A stretch of 54,094 nucleotides of DNA from Planctomycetaceae bacterium (GCA_013823135.1 PNLP01000047.1:1-54094); one strand, 5' to 3'. Positions 40,981-49,750 are shown, counted from the stretch's first letter. Notes: generated by a model not told the origin, from the sequence alone. A program made the numbers and translations.

Positions 40981-41862
40981 TCAATCAATCACCTTGCTCA
41001 GCGGGAACTCGACGATCCCACACGCCCCGGCGGCCTTCAGTCGCGGGATGATGTGACGCACCGTGTTCTCGTCGATAATCGTCATCACGTCGATCCATTC
41101 CGGGTCAGATAGCGACGAAAGCGTCGGCTTCTGCAACGCCGGCAGCACGCCGATCACCCGCTCGACGTCCTTCTTCCGGACGTTCATCATCAGCCCGACC
41201 TTTCCTTCGGCGGCCATTGCCCCCTTCAGCATCAGGATCATGTCGTCCATCTTCTCGCGCTTCCACGGGTCGGCGGCGGCCTCCGGGTTCGCGATGAAGC
41301 GGGTCGTGCTCGTCAGGATGTCGCAGACGATCCGCAGGTTGTTGGCCTTGAGGCTGCTGCCGGTTTCGGTCACTTCGACGATGGCGTCAGCGAGCCGTGG
41401 CGGTTTCACCTCGGTGGCCCCCCAGCTAAACTCGACCTGAGCCGTGACGCCGTGCGACGCGAGCCAGTTGCGGGTGATGTTCACCACCTCGGTGGCGATC
41501 CGCTTCCCCTGCAAGTCTTTCGGTTCGCGGATGGGCGACTCGTTCGGCACGGCGAGCACCCAGCGAACGGGTCGCCGGCTCACCTTGCTGAACACGAGTT
41601 CGGCCAGTTCGGTGACGGCCCCGACCGCGCCGTTCTCGACGACCCAGTCGTGCCCGGTGAGCCCGCAATCGAGGGAGCCGTCGCGGACGTAGCGAGCCAT
41701 TTCTTGCGCGCGGATGAGCGTGCAGTGGATCTCGGGGTCGTCGACGGCGGGGTAGTAGCTGCGGGACAGGAACGTGATCTTGTACCCGGCTTTGCGGAAG
41801 AGTTCGGCGGTGGCTTCCTGGAGTGATCCAGCGGGAAGCCCGAGTTTGAGCACCTTGTCCAT
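40981..41862 (-). CDS. hisG: ATP phosphoribosyltransferase
   Basis: The 293-residue enzyme catalyses the first step of histidine synthesis, joining ATP and PRPP. The long form is indicated by its length and a C-terminal ACT-like regulatory part (about 215-293: KVGLMMNVRKKDVERVIGVL, WIDVMTIIDENTVRHIIPRL). Core motifs: LKLGLPAGSLQEATAELFRKAG, VRDGSLDCGLTGHDWV, GKRIATEVVNITRNWLASHG, and the PRPP-site region ADAIVEVTETGSSLKANNLR. The ATG at 41862 is chosen since the conserved MDKVLKLGLP starts there. No other his genes are adjacent. It is a long, self-sufficient HisG and does not need HisZ. Confidence 0.93.
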   Translation of the reverse strand: MDKVLKLGLPAGSLQEATAELFRKAGYKITFLSRSYYPAVDDPEIHCTLIRAQEMARYVRDGSLDCGLTGHDWVVENGAVGAVTELAELVFSKVSRRPVRWVLAVPNESPIREPKDLQGKRIATEVVNITRNWLASHGVTAQVEFSWGATEVKPPRLADAIVEVTETGSSLKANNLRIVCDILTSTTRFIANPEAAADPWKREKMDDMILMLKGAMAAEGKVGLMMNVRKKDVERVIGVLPALQKPTLSSLSDPEWIDVMTIIDENTVRHIIPRLKAAGACGIVEFPLSKVID

Positions 41863-41997
41863 CGTGGAATCCGGAGGTCGGGAGACGGAGGTCAAGTAGT
41901 CAGGAGTCGGGATACGCCCCCCGGAAGTCAAGTTGGAAATGCGAACGGTGCGATGAGAATAACCGGCAAAGGTCGCGAGGATCTATCAAAACGAACA

Positions 41998-42022
41998 CGC
42001 CCGCGGAAAGGATCCGCGGGCG
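41998..42022 (-). terminator. Terminator of the BBP7 gene
   Basis: CGCCCGCGGA (41998-42007) and TCCGCGGGCG (42013-42022) pair perfectly with a 5-base loop. On the minus strand the hairpin is followed by TGTTCGTTTTGATAG, a partial T run. It begins 30 bases after the stop of the barrel gene. Confidence 0.7.
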
Positions 42023-42051
42023 GGAGCGTGCCAGCCTGGGGGGGCCGGAGG

Positions 42052-43722
42052 TCAGTACTTGAACCCGAAGCCGAAGCTCGCACCTTGCAGCAAGTAGTCG
42101 TCCTGAATCAGCCCCTTCAGTGGAGCCGGGATGCTACCGGCCGCGCTGTAGGTCGGGCTGAACGGGATTGTGGTGCCGTCAATGATCGGATTCAACTGGT
42201 TCCCTGGTCGGAGAACCCGATTCATGTAGATGACGTTGTAACCGACATACATGCTCAGCGAGCGGGTCAGGTTGATCCCGACAGTCAGGTTCAGATCCGG
42301 AATAATCGAGAACTCGTCGTTCGTGTACGTCCCGATGTTCGAGGAGTTCGCGTAGAGGCCCGAGTAGGCGAAGCCCGCGGCTCCGGTGCTCGTGTCCTGG
42401 AACGACGTGATACCCCGGATTCGCAACGTCTGGTGCATGTTACCAACGGCAACCTTACCAGTCGTGGACAGCGTGAACATGCCGTAGCGGGCGTCGGCAC
42501 GGAAGCCGATGTTGCCGCCGTTGAACCGGTTGGTCGTGACGAACCGGTCCGCGACGTCGAGCGTGCTCGGCGATGCGGTGGACACTCCGCCGACAGACGT
42601 CGAAATCGGGAGACGCTGCGTCGTGATCACCAACCGAGTGACCGGGATAAAGAACGGCGGGGGTCCAATGATTGGATTGCCGTTTCCGTCGAGAACCGGC
42701 ACCCGCTGTGCAATGTTCGCAAACGTAACTCCCCGGAGTAGGGTCTGCGACTGAATCACGAACTCTTCATTCAACTGAGCGTATTTGTAACCTGCCAGGA
42801 GGTCCAAAGACAGCGACAGCCGGCTCTCGGGTTTCGACCGAAACACGTTAAAGATCGCGCTGGGATCAGCGGCCCACAACGAAGTCCGGGTCGAGACGCT
42901 CGCACTACCCACGGACAGGTTGGGCAAACCCACGATCGCCGAAGTGGGCAGTGGCACCCCACCTGGGACCGGCGTTACCGCACCGGGCGAGAGCGGGCTC
43001 ACGATCACGAGCGTGGTGTTCCCGGCGTTCGTGTCGATGAACGGCCGCGCCAAAACCGGAATCCCGGTCCCCACGGCAGCCCCAAAGGCGGACGTATTGC
43101 CGTTCACCGTCAGCGGCCCCGCATTCGCGGAGTTCGCGTCGAACGTCTTCGAATATTGCGTCGGCTGGGCGTAAAAGGCGCCGAAGTCGAACCCGAACCG
43201 GCGGTCGGTATCGCCGAAGAAGCCACCGCCGAGGCGGAAGCCACTGATCCCACCGTAGTTAATCTCACCGCCGCCAATCAGCACGGTGGTGGTCGGTTGC
43301 CCGACGACGCCCGCCTGGGTTGGAGAACCCGAGGTGAGGATCGGGAAACCTGAGCCGGGTTGCGACTCCCCGAACAAGATCATGTACTCGCCCTTGAACC
43401 ACACCGTGGGTGCGTTGCCGTACCCTTGGGTGGTGGAGGGCTGGTACTGGGGCGCGGTGTACGGGCCGGGTGGCGGGTACATCGGACCGGGCGGTGGGCC
43501 GAAGCCCCCCACCGGTCCCATCCCCTGCGGGTCGCCCGGTGGGCCAACCGCAAGTGGAGGCATCAAAACGGGGTTTGGCCCTTGCACGGGGATGATATCC
43601 CCTGCTTGGCCGATGGCCGCCGGGGCTCCCCCTGCCGGGGCTACCGGCATCGGAACCTGGCCCCACGCGGCGCCGGCCCCTGCCGCCAACGCAGCAATCG
43701 ATCCCAAAATACCTTTTCGCAT
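42052..43722 (-). CDS. BBP7-like outer-membrane beta-barrel protein
   Basis: The 556-residue protein has a signal peptide (MRKGILGSIAALAAGAGAAWG). A Pro/Gly-rich region follows (about 22-100: VPMPVAPAGGAPAAIG, GPPPGPMYPPPGPY). The rest consists of alternating beta strands as in porin-like barrels (VWFKGEYMILFGESQPG, GISGFRLGGGFFGDTDRRFGFD, LSLSLDLLAGYKYAQL, ending GASFGFGFKY with a terminal aromatic). This is the pattern of the BBP7 family, abundant in planctomycetes. It is probably an outer-membrane pore or adhesin. A terminator follows at 41998-42022. Confidence 0.82.
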   Translation of the reverse strand: MRKGILGSIAALAAGAGAAWGQVPMPVAPAGGAPAAIGQAGDIIPVQGPNPVLMPPLAVGPPGDPQGMGPVGGFGPPPGPMYPPPGPYTAPQYQPSTTQGYGNAPTVWFKGEYMILFGESQPGSGFPILTSGSPTQAGVVGQPTTTVLIGGGEINYGGISGFRLGGGFFGDTDRRFGFDFGAFYAQPTQYSKTFDANSANAGPLTVNGNTSAFGAAVGTGIPVLARPFIDTNAGNTTLVIVSPLSPGAVTPVPGGVPLPTSAIVGLPNLSVGSASVSTRTSLWAADPSAIFNVFRSKPESRLSLSLDLLAGYKYAQLNEEFVIQSQTLLRGVTFANIAQRVPVLDGNGNPIIGPPPFFIPVTRLVITTQRLPISTSVGGVSTASPSTLDVADRFVTTNRFNGGNIGFRADARYGMFTLSTTGKVAVGNMHQTLRIRGITSFQDTSTGAAGFAYSGLYANSSNIGTYTNDEFSIIPDLNLTVGINLTRSLSMYVGYNVIYMNRVLRPGNQLNPIIDGTTIPFSPTYSAAGSIPAPLKGLIQDDYLLQGASFGFGFKY

Positions 43723-44392
43723 GGCACGCTCCTGCTCTGCCAGCCGTGGCGGGACGAGGCGGCCGCCGGCCGAGCACTCCCCCTTATCCGGCGACTCGTG
43801 CCCAGTTGCCGCTCGGTGCGGCTGGTGAGCATCCCCCGATACTCACCCCGGGCCGGACAATGCATATCGTCCTGCTACATGGAAGAATCGGCATAGCTGG
43901 AATGCCGTCTTGAGCAAGATTCCAGAATGGAACGAGTGTGACGAGTATGGCGAGAGGCACGAATGACACGATGAGATAGATTGGAGAAGATAGGATGCCG
44001 AAATGGCGAACCCGACCGTTCGCACGGCACCTGCGGTGCGTGTTCGTCCCGTCCGGGCGGCCCCGGTGACTCCCTGCTGTCCCGGCGGCTGCTCTGTCGA
44101 AATCGTGGAGATACGCAGGAAGCGACTTGGGGCCGCCTTCCGTATCGGCCCGTGTGAGGCCGACAACTCCGACCAAGCATTCCGGCGGTCAGTCCCGGCG
44201 TGATCCCGGCGTGGAGCAGGGTTTCGTTACCCGCAGGAGACCGACCTGGGCCCCTCCCCAGATCGGCGTTCGCCATTTCGTTAGTCATTTTCCGCAGAAC
44301 AGTAACTGCCACGACAATAATGAAGAAACTTCATCTTGATTCAGCACCCCAAGGGCAGGCCGCCGGGTGCGAGCGAGTTCCAGGAGATCATC
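43723..44392. other. Long intergenic region between the BBP7 and DUF1559 genes
   Basis: These 670 bases separate divergent genes for surface proteins and should hold both promoters; no confident -35/-10 pair was found. A 66-codon frame at 44003-44203 (MANPTVRTAPAVRVRPVRAA, with a CCPGGC motif) has AGGA upstream and could be a small gene, but its Arg/Pro/Val-rich composition makes this weak. Minus-strand frames across 43784-44312 look like noise. Confidence 0.4.
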
Positions 44393-45439
44393 ATGCCTCG
44401 ACCGGGTTTGAAACGGAGCGGGTTCACGCTGGTTGAGCTCTTGGTCGTAATCGCGATCATCGCAATCCTGATCGGCTTGTTGCTGCCTGGGGTCCAGAAG
44501 GTCCGCGAGGCCGCCGCACGGATGAAGTGCCAGAACAACATGAAGCAGCAAGCCCTGGCCCTGCACACGTTCCACGACGCCAACGAGAAGTTTCCCTACG
44601 GTCAGTACCCCATAGACCCCTCATTAAACCCGGCTTACACCGCAACCAATCTGCCAAATCACTTTTCCCCGCAAACCAATGGCAACATGGGTGAGTACCC
44701 CGCAGCAATTGCGGGTGGTCAGAATAATAAAGTCGCTTGGCCTCTTCACATCGCGCCTTACCTTGAGCTGTCCAACTGGCATGAAGAATACTGGAGAACC
44801 TTCCGAGCAAGAGTCGTAACGAATCCTTCGACTGTTCCCTGGGGGACCGCCCCACTGCGAGCGATAATTCAAAAGACTTTCCCAGTTTATGCGTGCCCCA
44901 CCGACCCAAACGGGCGGATTGCCTACACCGCTGGTTCAGGTGAAGGATTGGCAACGAGTTACATCGCGAATAACGGAAACAACGGCGGCGTGAGCTACGA
45001 TTCGAGGACCACCGGGAACACTGGGGTGATCCTGGCCGGCTCGCAGATCAAGCTGGTCGAGATTACCGACGGCACCAGCAACACCCTCCTGCTGAGCGAA
45101 ACACTCCACTGGCCCGGTGACGATCGCCGCGGCCGTGTGTTCAACACCGGACCCGGAACTTGTGGCACCCTGTTCAGCACGTATAACACCCCGAACACGG
45201 TCGTCCAAGACAGGCTGTTTAATTGTGTGGCAGGCTTGCCGGCGTACATGCCGTGTGCGGGCGGTAATGTCATTTACGCACGCAGCCTCCACATCGGGGG
45301 GGTGAACGCGGCCTTCTCCGATGGGTCCGTCCGGTTCATTTCCGACAACATCACTCCGAATAATTGGAGGGCGCTGGGCACACGGGCCGGGGGGACCGGT
45401 GCCAACACAGACCAGGTCGCCTCGCCGACCTGGAACTGA
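44393..45439 (+). CDS. DUF1559 protein with prepilin-type N-terminus
   Basis: The 348-residue protein begins MPRPGLKRSGFTLVELLVVI, a type IV prepilin leader with cleavage expected between G10 and F11. One long hydrophobic helix follows, then VREAAARMKCQNNMKQQALALHTFHDANEKFP, the hallmark of DUF1559. The C-terminal half has LVEITDGTSNTLLLSETLHWPGDDR and SLHIGGVNAAFSDGSVRFIS (the H-x-GG-x-N-x-x-F-x-DGSVRF box). Planctomycetes have dozens to hundreds of such pseudopilins; they are thought to form surface fibres or secretion pseudopili. AGGAG lies 7 bases before the ATG at 44393. A small lipoprotein gene follows, a pairing I recall from other planctomycetes. Confidence 0.93.
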   Translation: MPRPGLKRSGFTLVELLVVIAIIAILIGLLLPGVQKVREAAARMKCQNNMKQQALALHTFHDANEKFPYGQYPIDPSLNPAYTATNLPNHFSPQTNGNMGEYPAAIAGGQNNKVAWPLHIAPYLELSNWHEEYWRTFRARVVTNPSTVPWGTAPLRAIIQKTFPVYACPTDPNGRIAYTAGSGEGLATSYIANNGNNGGVSYDSRTTGNTGVILAGSQIKLVEITDGTSNTLLLSETLHWPGDDRRGRVFNTGPGTCGTLFSTYNTPNTVVQDRLFNCVAGLPAYMPCAGGNVIYARSLHIGGVNAAFSDGSVRFISDNITPNNWRALGTRAGGTGANTDQVASPTWN

Positions 45440-45503
45440 CCCGTGCCCTGGTACTATTATCTCTGCTGCGTTACAGCTCTTGTCGCCCAGGAGAACTCAT
45501 CCC

Positions 45504-45863
45504 GTGTACCGACCGCGACTGTGTGTGCTGGTGGCGTCCTTGGCCCTGCTGGTGACGTCGTGTGGTGAGGACATCTTCCCGGTGGAGGGGGTCGTCACCC
45601 TTGACGGCAAGCCCCTTCCCAACGGCTACATCGCATTCGTGCCCGACGGGTGGGCGGGGGGCAGGGGGTCCGCGAGCCAGATCACGGACGGTCGGTATCG
45701 GGTCACCGCCAAACGGGGCAAGTATGTCGTGATGATTACTGCGGACCGTACGGAGGGTATCGAGACAAAGCAGTATCTCCCGGACAAGTACAACGACCAA
45801 ACGACCCTCAAGACCGAGGTCCCGGTCTCCGGGCCGCTCGACTTCGACCTCAAGTCGAAATGA
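45504..45863 (+). CDS. Small lipoprotein with transthyretin-like domain
   Basis: The 119-residue protein has a lipoprotein signal (VASLALLVTSCGED; lipidated C20). It is followed by a small beta domain: FPVEGVVTLDGKPLPNGYIAFVPDG, SQITDGRYRVTAKRGKYVVMITA, and a PVSGPLDFDLKSK end. The GxVTxDGKPLxxGxIxF opening is typical of the carboxypeptidase-regulatory-like proteins that accompany DUF1559 genes. The GTG at 45504 has AGGAG 10 bases upstream. It is probably anchored to a membrane facing the periplasm; its role is unknown. Confidence 0.8.
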   Translation: MYRPRLCVLVASLALLVTSCGEDIFPVEGVVTLDGKPLPNGYIAFVPDGWAGGRGSASQITDGRYRVTAKRGKYVVMITADRTEGIETKQYLPDKYNDQTTLKTEVPVSGPLDFDLKSK

Positions 45864-46010
45864 ACCACTTGACCGGAGCGGACCTGACGTTGTGCCGGCC
45901 ATGCCGGAACCTCGTCAGGATTTACACGTCGCGCCCGGCCGGTTACGTGGGAATCGCGGGCGCCACCCGTGCCCCCTACCACTTATCGGGGCGGGTCGGA
46001 CAATAGCCCT

Positions 46011-49000
46011 ATGCACGACTTCGCCACCGAGCGCCGGGATTCCCTCGTTCGCAATCTGCGTAAACACACCACCGCCGAAGTTCGGTTCGACGACACGAGT
46101 CGGGCTCTCTACGCCACCGACGCCAGCCATTACCAGATCCGGCCACTCGGCGTGTCGATCCCAAAGACACCCGACGACCTGCTTGCGACCGTCCAGATCG
46201 CGGCCGACCTCGGGGTTCCCATCACGGCACGCGGCGGCGGAACGAGTCTTTCTGGTCAGTCGATCGGGCCGGGCGTCGTCATCGACTGCTCGAAATATCT
46301 GAACACCGTCGGACCCGTCGATGTGTCGGGGCAGCGGGTTCGCGTGCAACCCGGCGTGGTCCTCGATCAACTCAACCGCGAGGTCGCCAAGTATGGCCTG
46401 ATCTTCGGACCCGATGTCGCGACCGCCAGTCGTGCAACGCTTGGTGGAATGCTGGGGAACAACTCGGCCGGGGCCCGGTCCGTGGTGTATGGCCAAACGG
46501 TCGATCACATCCACTCGCTGAACACGATCCTTTCCGATGGAACCCGTGCAACCTTCGGCCCACTCTCGCCCGCGGAGTACGAGCGGAAGTTGGAGTTACG
46601 CACACGCGAGGGAAACGCTTATCGCGCCGCCGACACCGCCGTTCGCGATCACGGTGCCGAAATCGCCGCACGCACTCCCAAGATCGTGCGGAAGGTGTCG
46701 GGGTACAACCTTGAAGATTTACGATTGCAGATTTGTGATTTGAGATTGAAAGACGATGGCCGCAATGCCGTGATCGCAAAACGGCCCTTCTTCAATCATC
46801 AATCGCAAATCGCAAATCACAAATCCTTGGTTCCCCTGATCGTTGGCTCGGAAGGTACGCTCGCGGTCATCGCGGAGGCGGAAGTCGCGCTCATGCCGCG
46901 GCCGAAGTATCGCGGGTTGCTCGTGCCGCAGTTCGACTCGCTCGGCGCTGCACTCGACGCGCTCGCGGTCTGCATGGAGCTCGGGCCATCGGCCGTCGAA
47001 CTGATGGACCGAATGCTCATCGACCTCGCCCGGCAGCAACGCAGCCTCAAAGACACGATGGCCGCTGTTCGCGGGCGACCCGAAGCGCTGCTGATGGTCG
47101 AGTTCAGCTCCGACGACGCGGCTGATGTGTCGTACCGCGTTCACGAACTTCAACGGCGACTCGGGCCGGCGGTCGGGTTGATCGCGTCTGTCCCGGCACT
47201 TGAAGCCGCGGTCCGTGACCCGCTGTGGGCGCTCCGGAGCTCGGCCGTTCCTCTACTTGGAGGAATGCCCGGCGACGGCAAACCTGCGACGTTCGTGGAA
47301 GATTGCGCGGTGGCCCCTGAACGGCTGCCGGAGTTCGCGGCCCGCTTCCGCGAAATCTTCCACCGGCACGGCACCGACGGCGCGTTCTACGGTCACGCCA
47401 GCGTCGGTTGCCTGCACATCCGCCCCGTGCTGAACCTGCACGACCCGCACGACGTGGTGAAGATGCGGCTCATCATGGAGGACGTGACCGATCTGGTGCT
47501 GAACTTCAACGGTAGCCTCAGCGGCGAACACGGCGACGGTCTCGTGCGAAGCGAGTGGAACCGGAAGATGTTCGGGCCAGTTGTGTACGAGGCGTTCCGG
47601 CAAGTGAAGCGCGGCTTCGACCCCGAGAACGTGCTGAACCCCGGGAAGGTCGTGGACGCGCCGGCGATGGAAGAGAACTGGCGAGTGCCGCCGGGGCCGC
47701 TTCCCGTCGATCCGCCGACCGTGCTCGACTTCAGCAAACAGGGCGGCTTCTTCAAAAGCGCCGAGGCGTGCAACGGGGCCGGCGTGTGTCGCAAGACGCA
47801 GGGCGGCGCGATGTGCCCCAGCTATCGCGCCACCCGCGACGAGATGGACACCACTCGTGCACGCGCCAACGCCGTGCGCATATCTTTGAGTGCGGAATCG
47901 AATCCCGAACCGCCAGGTTCTTCGTCTTCTCATTCCGCACTCCGCACTCCGCACTCCGCACTTTCGCAAAGGTGGGTCGCCGATGTCATGGACCTCTGCC
48001 TGTCTTGCAAGGCGTGCAAGAGCGAGTGCCCCGCGAATGTCGATGTTGCCAAGTTGAAGGCCGAGTTCTTGCAGGCGTTCTACGCCAACCGACCGCGACC
48101 ACTCGGCCACCTCGCGGTGAAAAACATTCACCGACTCAGTCCGCTCGCGGCTCGTTTCGCGGGTTTCAACAACTGGCTGGGGCGTCGCCCGTTCGTCCGC
48201 AGGATCATGGAGAGCATCGTCGGCTTCGACCGCAGGCGGAGTCTGCCGGAGTTGCACCGCGAACACTTCCGAAGGTGGTACTCTCGAAGGATGAAGGATG
48301 AAAGAGGAAGGATGAATAAAGACAATGCAACAGAAAGGCAGTCTTCTGTTCATCCTTCATCCTTTAACCTTCATCCTTCTCGGCGGGTTCTCCTGCTCGA
48401 CGACTGCTTCACCACGTACCAGGAACCGCAGATCGGCCGTGCGGCCGTGACGCTGCTGGAACGGGCCGGGTACACCGTTGAACTTGCCGGGGTCTGCTGC
48501 GGGCGAGCGATGATCTCGAAAGGCTTCCTCACAGATGCTCGCGAACTAGCACGGGCGGGCATCGCGAAGCTCGAACGCTATGCGGAGGCCGGCATTCCGA
48601 TCCTGGGCATGGAACCGAGTTGCATTCTGACGCTTGCGGACGAGTGGCCCGAGTTGGTGCCGGGGTCCGCCGGGAAGCGAGTGGCCGCGGTCGCGGAAAT
48701 GGCCGATTCCTGGCTGGCTCGACAAGTGCGTGACAACGGACTGTCACTAGACCTGCCGACCAAGGTGGGGAAGATGCTGTTCCACGGACACTGCCATCAG
48801 AAGGCGCTTGTCGGCGTAAAGGGATCGGCCGACGCACTGCGACTCACTTCCGGCTCCGACGTGACGGTTCTCGACGCGGGCTGTTGCGGCATGGCTGGCG
48901 CGTTCGGGTACGAGAAGGAACACTACGACGTGAGTGTGGCGGTCGCGAACCTGTCGCTGATTCCGTCTTTGAAAGCGGAACCGGAGGCGACCGTGGTGGC

Positions 49001-49106
49001 AACCGGCACATCGTGCCGGCACCAGATCCGCGACCTCACCGGCAGGGTTGCATTGCACCCGCTTGAAGTGATGGCCGCGGCCGCGAACGACTCCCCGCCG
49101 GGGTGA
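46011..49106 (+). CDS. GlcD-GlcF fusion FAD/Fe-S oxidoreductase with three in-frame repeat insertions
   Basis: The 1031-residue protein joins an FAD-binding (PCMH) oxidase domain to an iron-sulfur subunit, as in YdiJ-type D-2-hydroxyacid dehydrogenases. FAD motifs: PITARGGGTSLSGQSIGPGVVID (about 79-101) and ATLGGMLGNNSAGARSVVYGQT. The oxidase C-terminal part has FYGHASVGCLHIRP and LSGEHGDGLVRSEW. Two Fe-S clusters are indicated by CNGAGVCRKTQGGAMCPSYRATRDE and CLSCKACKSECPANVD. Two CCG-type blocks follow (VCCGRAM, HGHCHQKALVG, DAGCCGMAG). Likely substrates are lactate, glycolate or D-2-hydroxyglutarate. Three palindromic elements sit in frame at residues about 236-272, 627-651 and 759-790, each between conserved blocks. 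The start at 46011 is a reasoned choice; an ATG at 45969 adds 14 residues. Confidence 0.88.
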   Translation: MHDFATERRDSLVRNLRKHTTAEVRFDDTSRALYATDASHYQIRPLGVSIPKTPDDLLATVQIAADLGVPITARGGGTSLSGQSIGPGVVIDCSKYLNTVGPVDVSGQRVRVQPGVVLDQLNREVAKYGLIFGPDVATASRATLGGMLGNNSAGARSVVYGQTVDHIHSLNTILSDGTRATFGPLSPAEYERKLELRTREGNAYRAADTAVRDHGAEIAARTPKIVRKVSGYNLEDLRLQICDLRLKDDGRNAVIAKRPFFNHQSQIANHKSLVPLIVGSEGTLAVIAEAEVALMPRPKYRGLLVPQFDSLGAALDALAVCMELGPSAVELMDRMLIDLARQQRSLKDTMAAVRGRPEALLMVEFSSDDAADVSYRVHELQRRLGPAVGLIASVPALEAAVRDPLWALRSSAVPLLGGMPGDGKPATFVEDCAVAPERLPEFAARFREIFHRHGTDGAFYGHASVGCLHIRPVLNLHDPHDVVKMRLIMEDVTDLVLNFNGSLSGEHGDGLVRSEWNRKMFGPVVYEAFRQVKRGFDPENVLNPGKVVDAPAMEENWRVPPGPLPVDPPTVLDFSKQGGFFKSAEACNGAGVCRKTQGGAMCPSYRATRDEMDTTRARANAVRISLSAESNPEPPGSSSSHSALRTPHSALSQRWVADVMDLCLSCKACKSECPANVDVAKLKAEFLQAFYANRPRPLGHLAVKNIHRLSPLAARFAGFNNWLGRRPFVRRIMESIVGFDRRRSLPELHREHFRRWYSRRMKDERGRMNKDNATERQSSVHPSSFNLHPSRRVLLLDDCFTTYQEPQIGRAAVTLLERAGYTVELAGVCCGRAMISKGFLTDARELARAGIAKLERYAEAGIPILGMEPSCILTLADEWPELVPGSAGKRVAAVAEMADSWLARQVRDNGLSLDLPTKVGKMLFHGHCHQKALVGVKGSADALRLTSGSDVTVLDAGCCGMAGAFGYEKEHYDVSVAVANLSLIPSLKAEPEATVVATGTSCRHQIRDLTGRVALHPLEVMAAAANDSPPG
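46716..46825. repeat. In-frame palindromic element 1 (GATTTGC-type units)
   Basis: The left arm (46716-46750) is five 7-mers: GATTTAC, GATTGCA, GATTTGT, GATTTGA, GATTGAA. The right arm (46791-46825), read on the other strand, is GATTTGT, GATTTGC, GATTTGC, GATTGAT, GATTGAA. A 40-base centre holds a smaller GGCCG/CGGCC hairpin. It adds about 37 residues between SGYNLE and LIVGSEGTLAV, which are nearly adjacent in the family. Confidence 0.88.
47890..47963. repeat. In-frame palindromic element 2 (AGTGCGG-type units)
   Basis: AGTGCGGAAT (47890-47899) is inverted at 47933-47942, and the right side continues with two further ACTCCGC units to 47963. So the left has one unit and the right three. The centre has a GAACC-GCCA-GGTTC hairpin. 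It encodes a Ser/Pro-rich stretch just before the second Fe-S block (CLSCKACKSECP). Confidence 0.82.
48286..48379. repeat. In-frame palindromic element 3 (GAAGGAT-type units)
   Basis: Left arm 48286-48316: GAAGGAT, GAAGGAT, GAAAGAG, GAAGGAT, GAA. Right arm 48349-48379, read inverted: GAAGGAT, GAAGGTT, AAAGGAT, GAAGGAT, GAA. They pair at 27 of 31 positions. The 32-base centre contains CAGAA/TTCTG. It adds a basic, polar stretch immediately before RVLLLDDCFTTYQEP. Confidence 0.88.
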
Positions 49107-49112
49107 ACTGAA

Positions 49113-49601
49113 TCATACGCCCGGTTCGGCGGCCTGCTTGCCCTTGTGATACGTCGTGTAGATGTAGATTGGAATTGAGAGGTCGCCGAGGTGCTGCTGG
49201 ATCAACGGCTTCACCTTCTCCCACTCCATGCCGCCGACACCTGTCGCCAGCTTCGGCAGAGCCAGGCTCTTGACCCCACCCTTTTCCAGTTCGTGCCGCA
49301 ACCGCTTGAGACAGTGGTTGATCGTGGCGTCGCTCGCGGGGCCAGCCTTGCCGCCATGCCCGTGCTCGCCCTGGGTGAGTAGGTTGAAAATGCGAACGCC
49401 ACCGGTGCCGCCCCACTCCCAAATCTCGCCGGGCTTCGGGTGGCACTGGTGAGCGTAGTGCCGGAAGTCCTTGGCCATGGCCGGCCACTGTTCTCGCAAT
49501 TCCAGCGCGAGCCCGTGGTCGAAGTGGTCACCAGGAGCGACGCCATGGGCAATGGCCTGGGCTTTGGTGAGCAAGATATCGCCGGACACTTCGTGAATCA
49601 T
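49113..49601 (-). CDS. Macro-domain protein
   Basis: The 162-residue protein is a single macro domain, an ADP-ribose-binding fold: MIHEVSGDILLTKAQAIAHGV (strand and first loop), GLALELREQWPAMAKDFRHYAHQ, GGTGGVRIFNLLTQ, and KSLALPKLATGVGGMEWEKVKPLI (phosphate loop). The order and spacing recall the TARG1/ALC1-like branch, which removes ADP-ribose from acidic residues. The place of the catalytic Asp in TARG1 (in a GLD-x-x-x-W motif) appears to be Gly here (GVGGMEW), so it may bind rather than hydrolyse. GGAG precedes the ATG at 49601. It is convergent with the oxidoreductase, 6 bases away. Confidence 0.78.
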   Translation of the reverse strand: MIHEVSGDILLTKAQAIAHGVAPGDHFDHGLALELREQWPAMAKDFRHYAHQCHPKPGEIWEWGGTGGVRIFNLLTQGEHGHGGKAGPASDATINHCLKRLRHELEKGGVKSLALPKLATGVGGMEWEKVKPLIQQHLGDLSIPIYIYTTYHKGKQAAEPGV

Positions 49602-49750
49602 GACTGCTCCGAGAATGGTCTCAGCCCGGGCGATGAATTGACCGGGCACAGGCTTTGATAGTCCCGAACGCGAATAAGGTTCAGGAAATCGGATATTTTT
49701 ATCCTCTCCGTGGAGATCCCGCGAATCACCAATTCTACCCAACACTGTGC

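Noticed and set aside
47253..48353. A 366-codon minus-strand frame
   Set aside because: Antisense of the GlcD-GlcF gene and runs through two palindromic elements.
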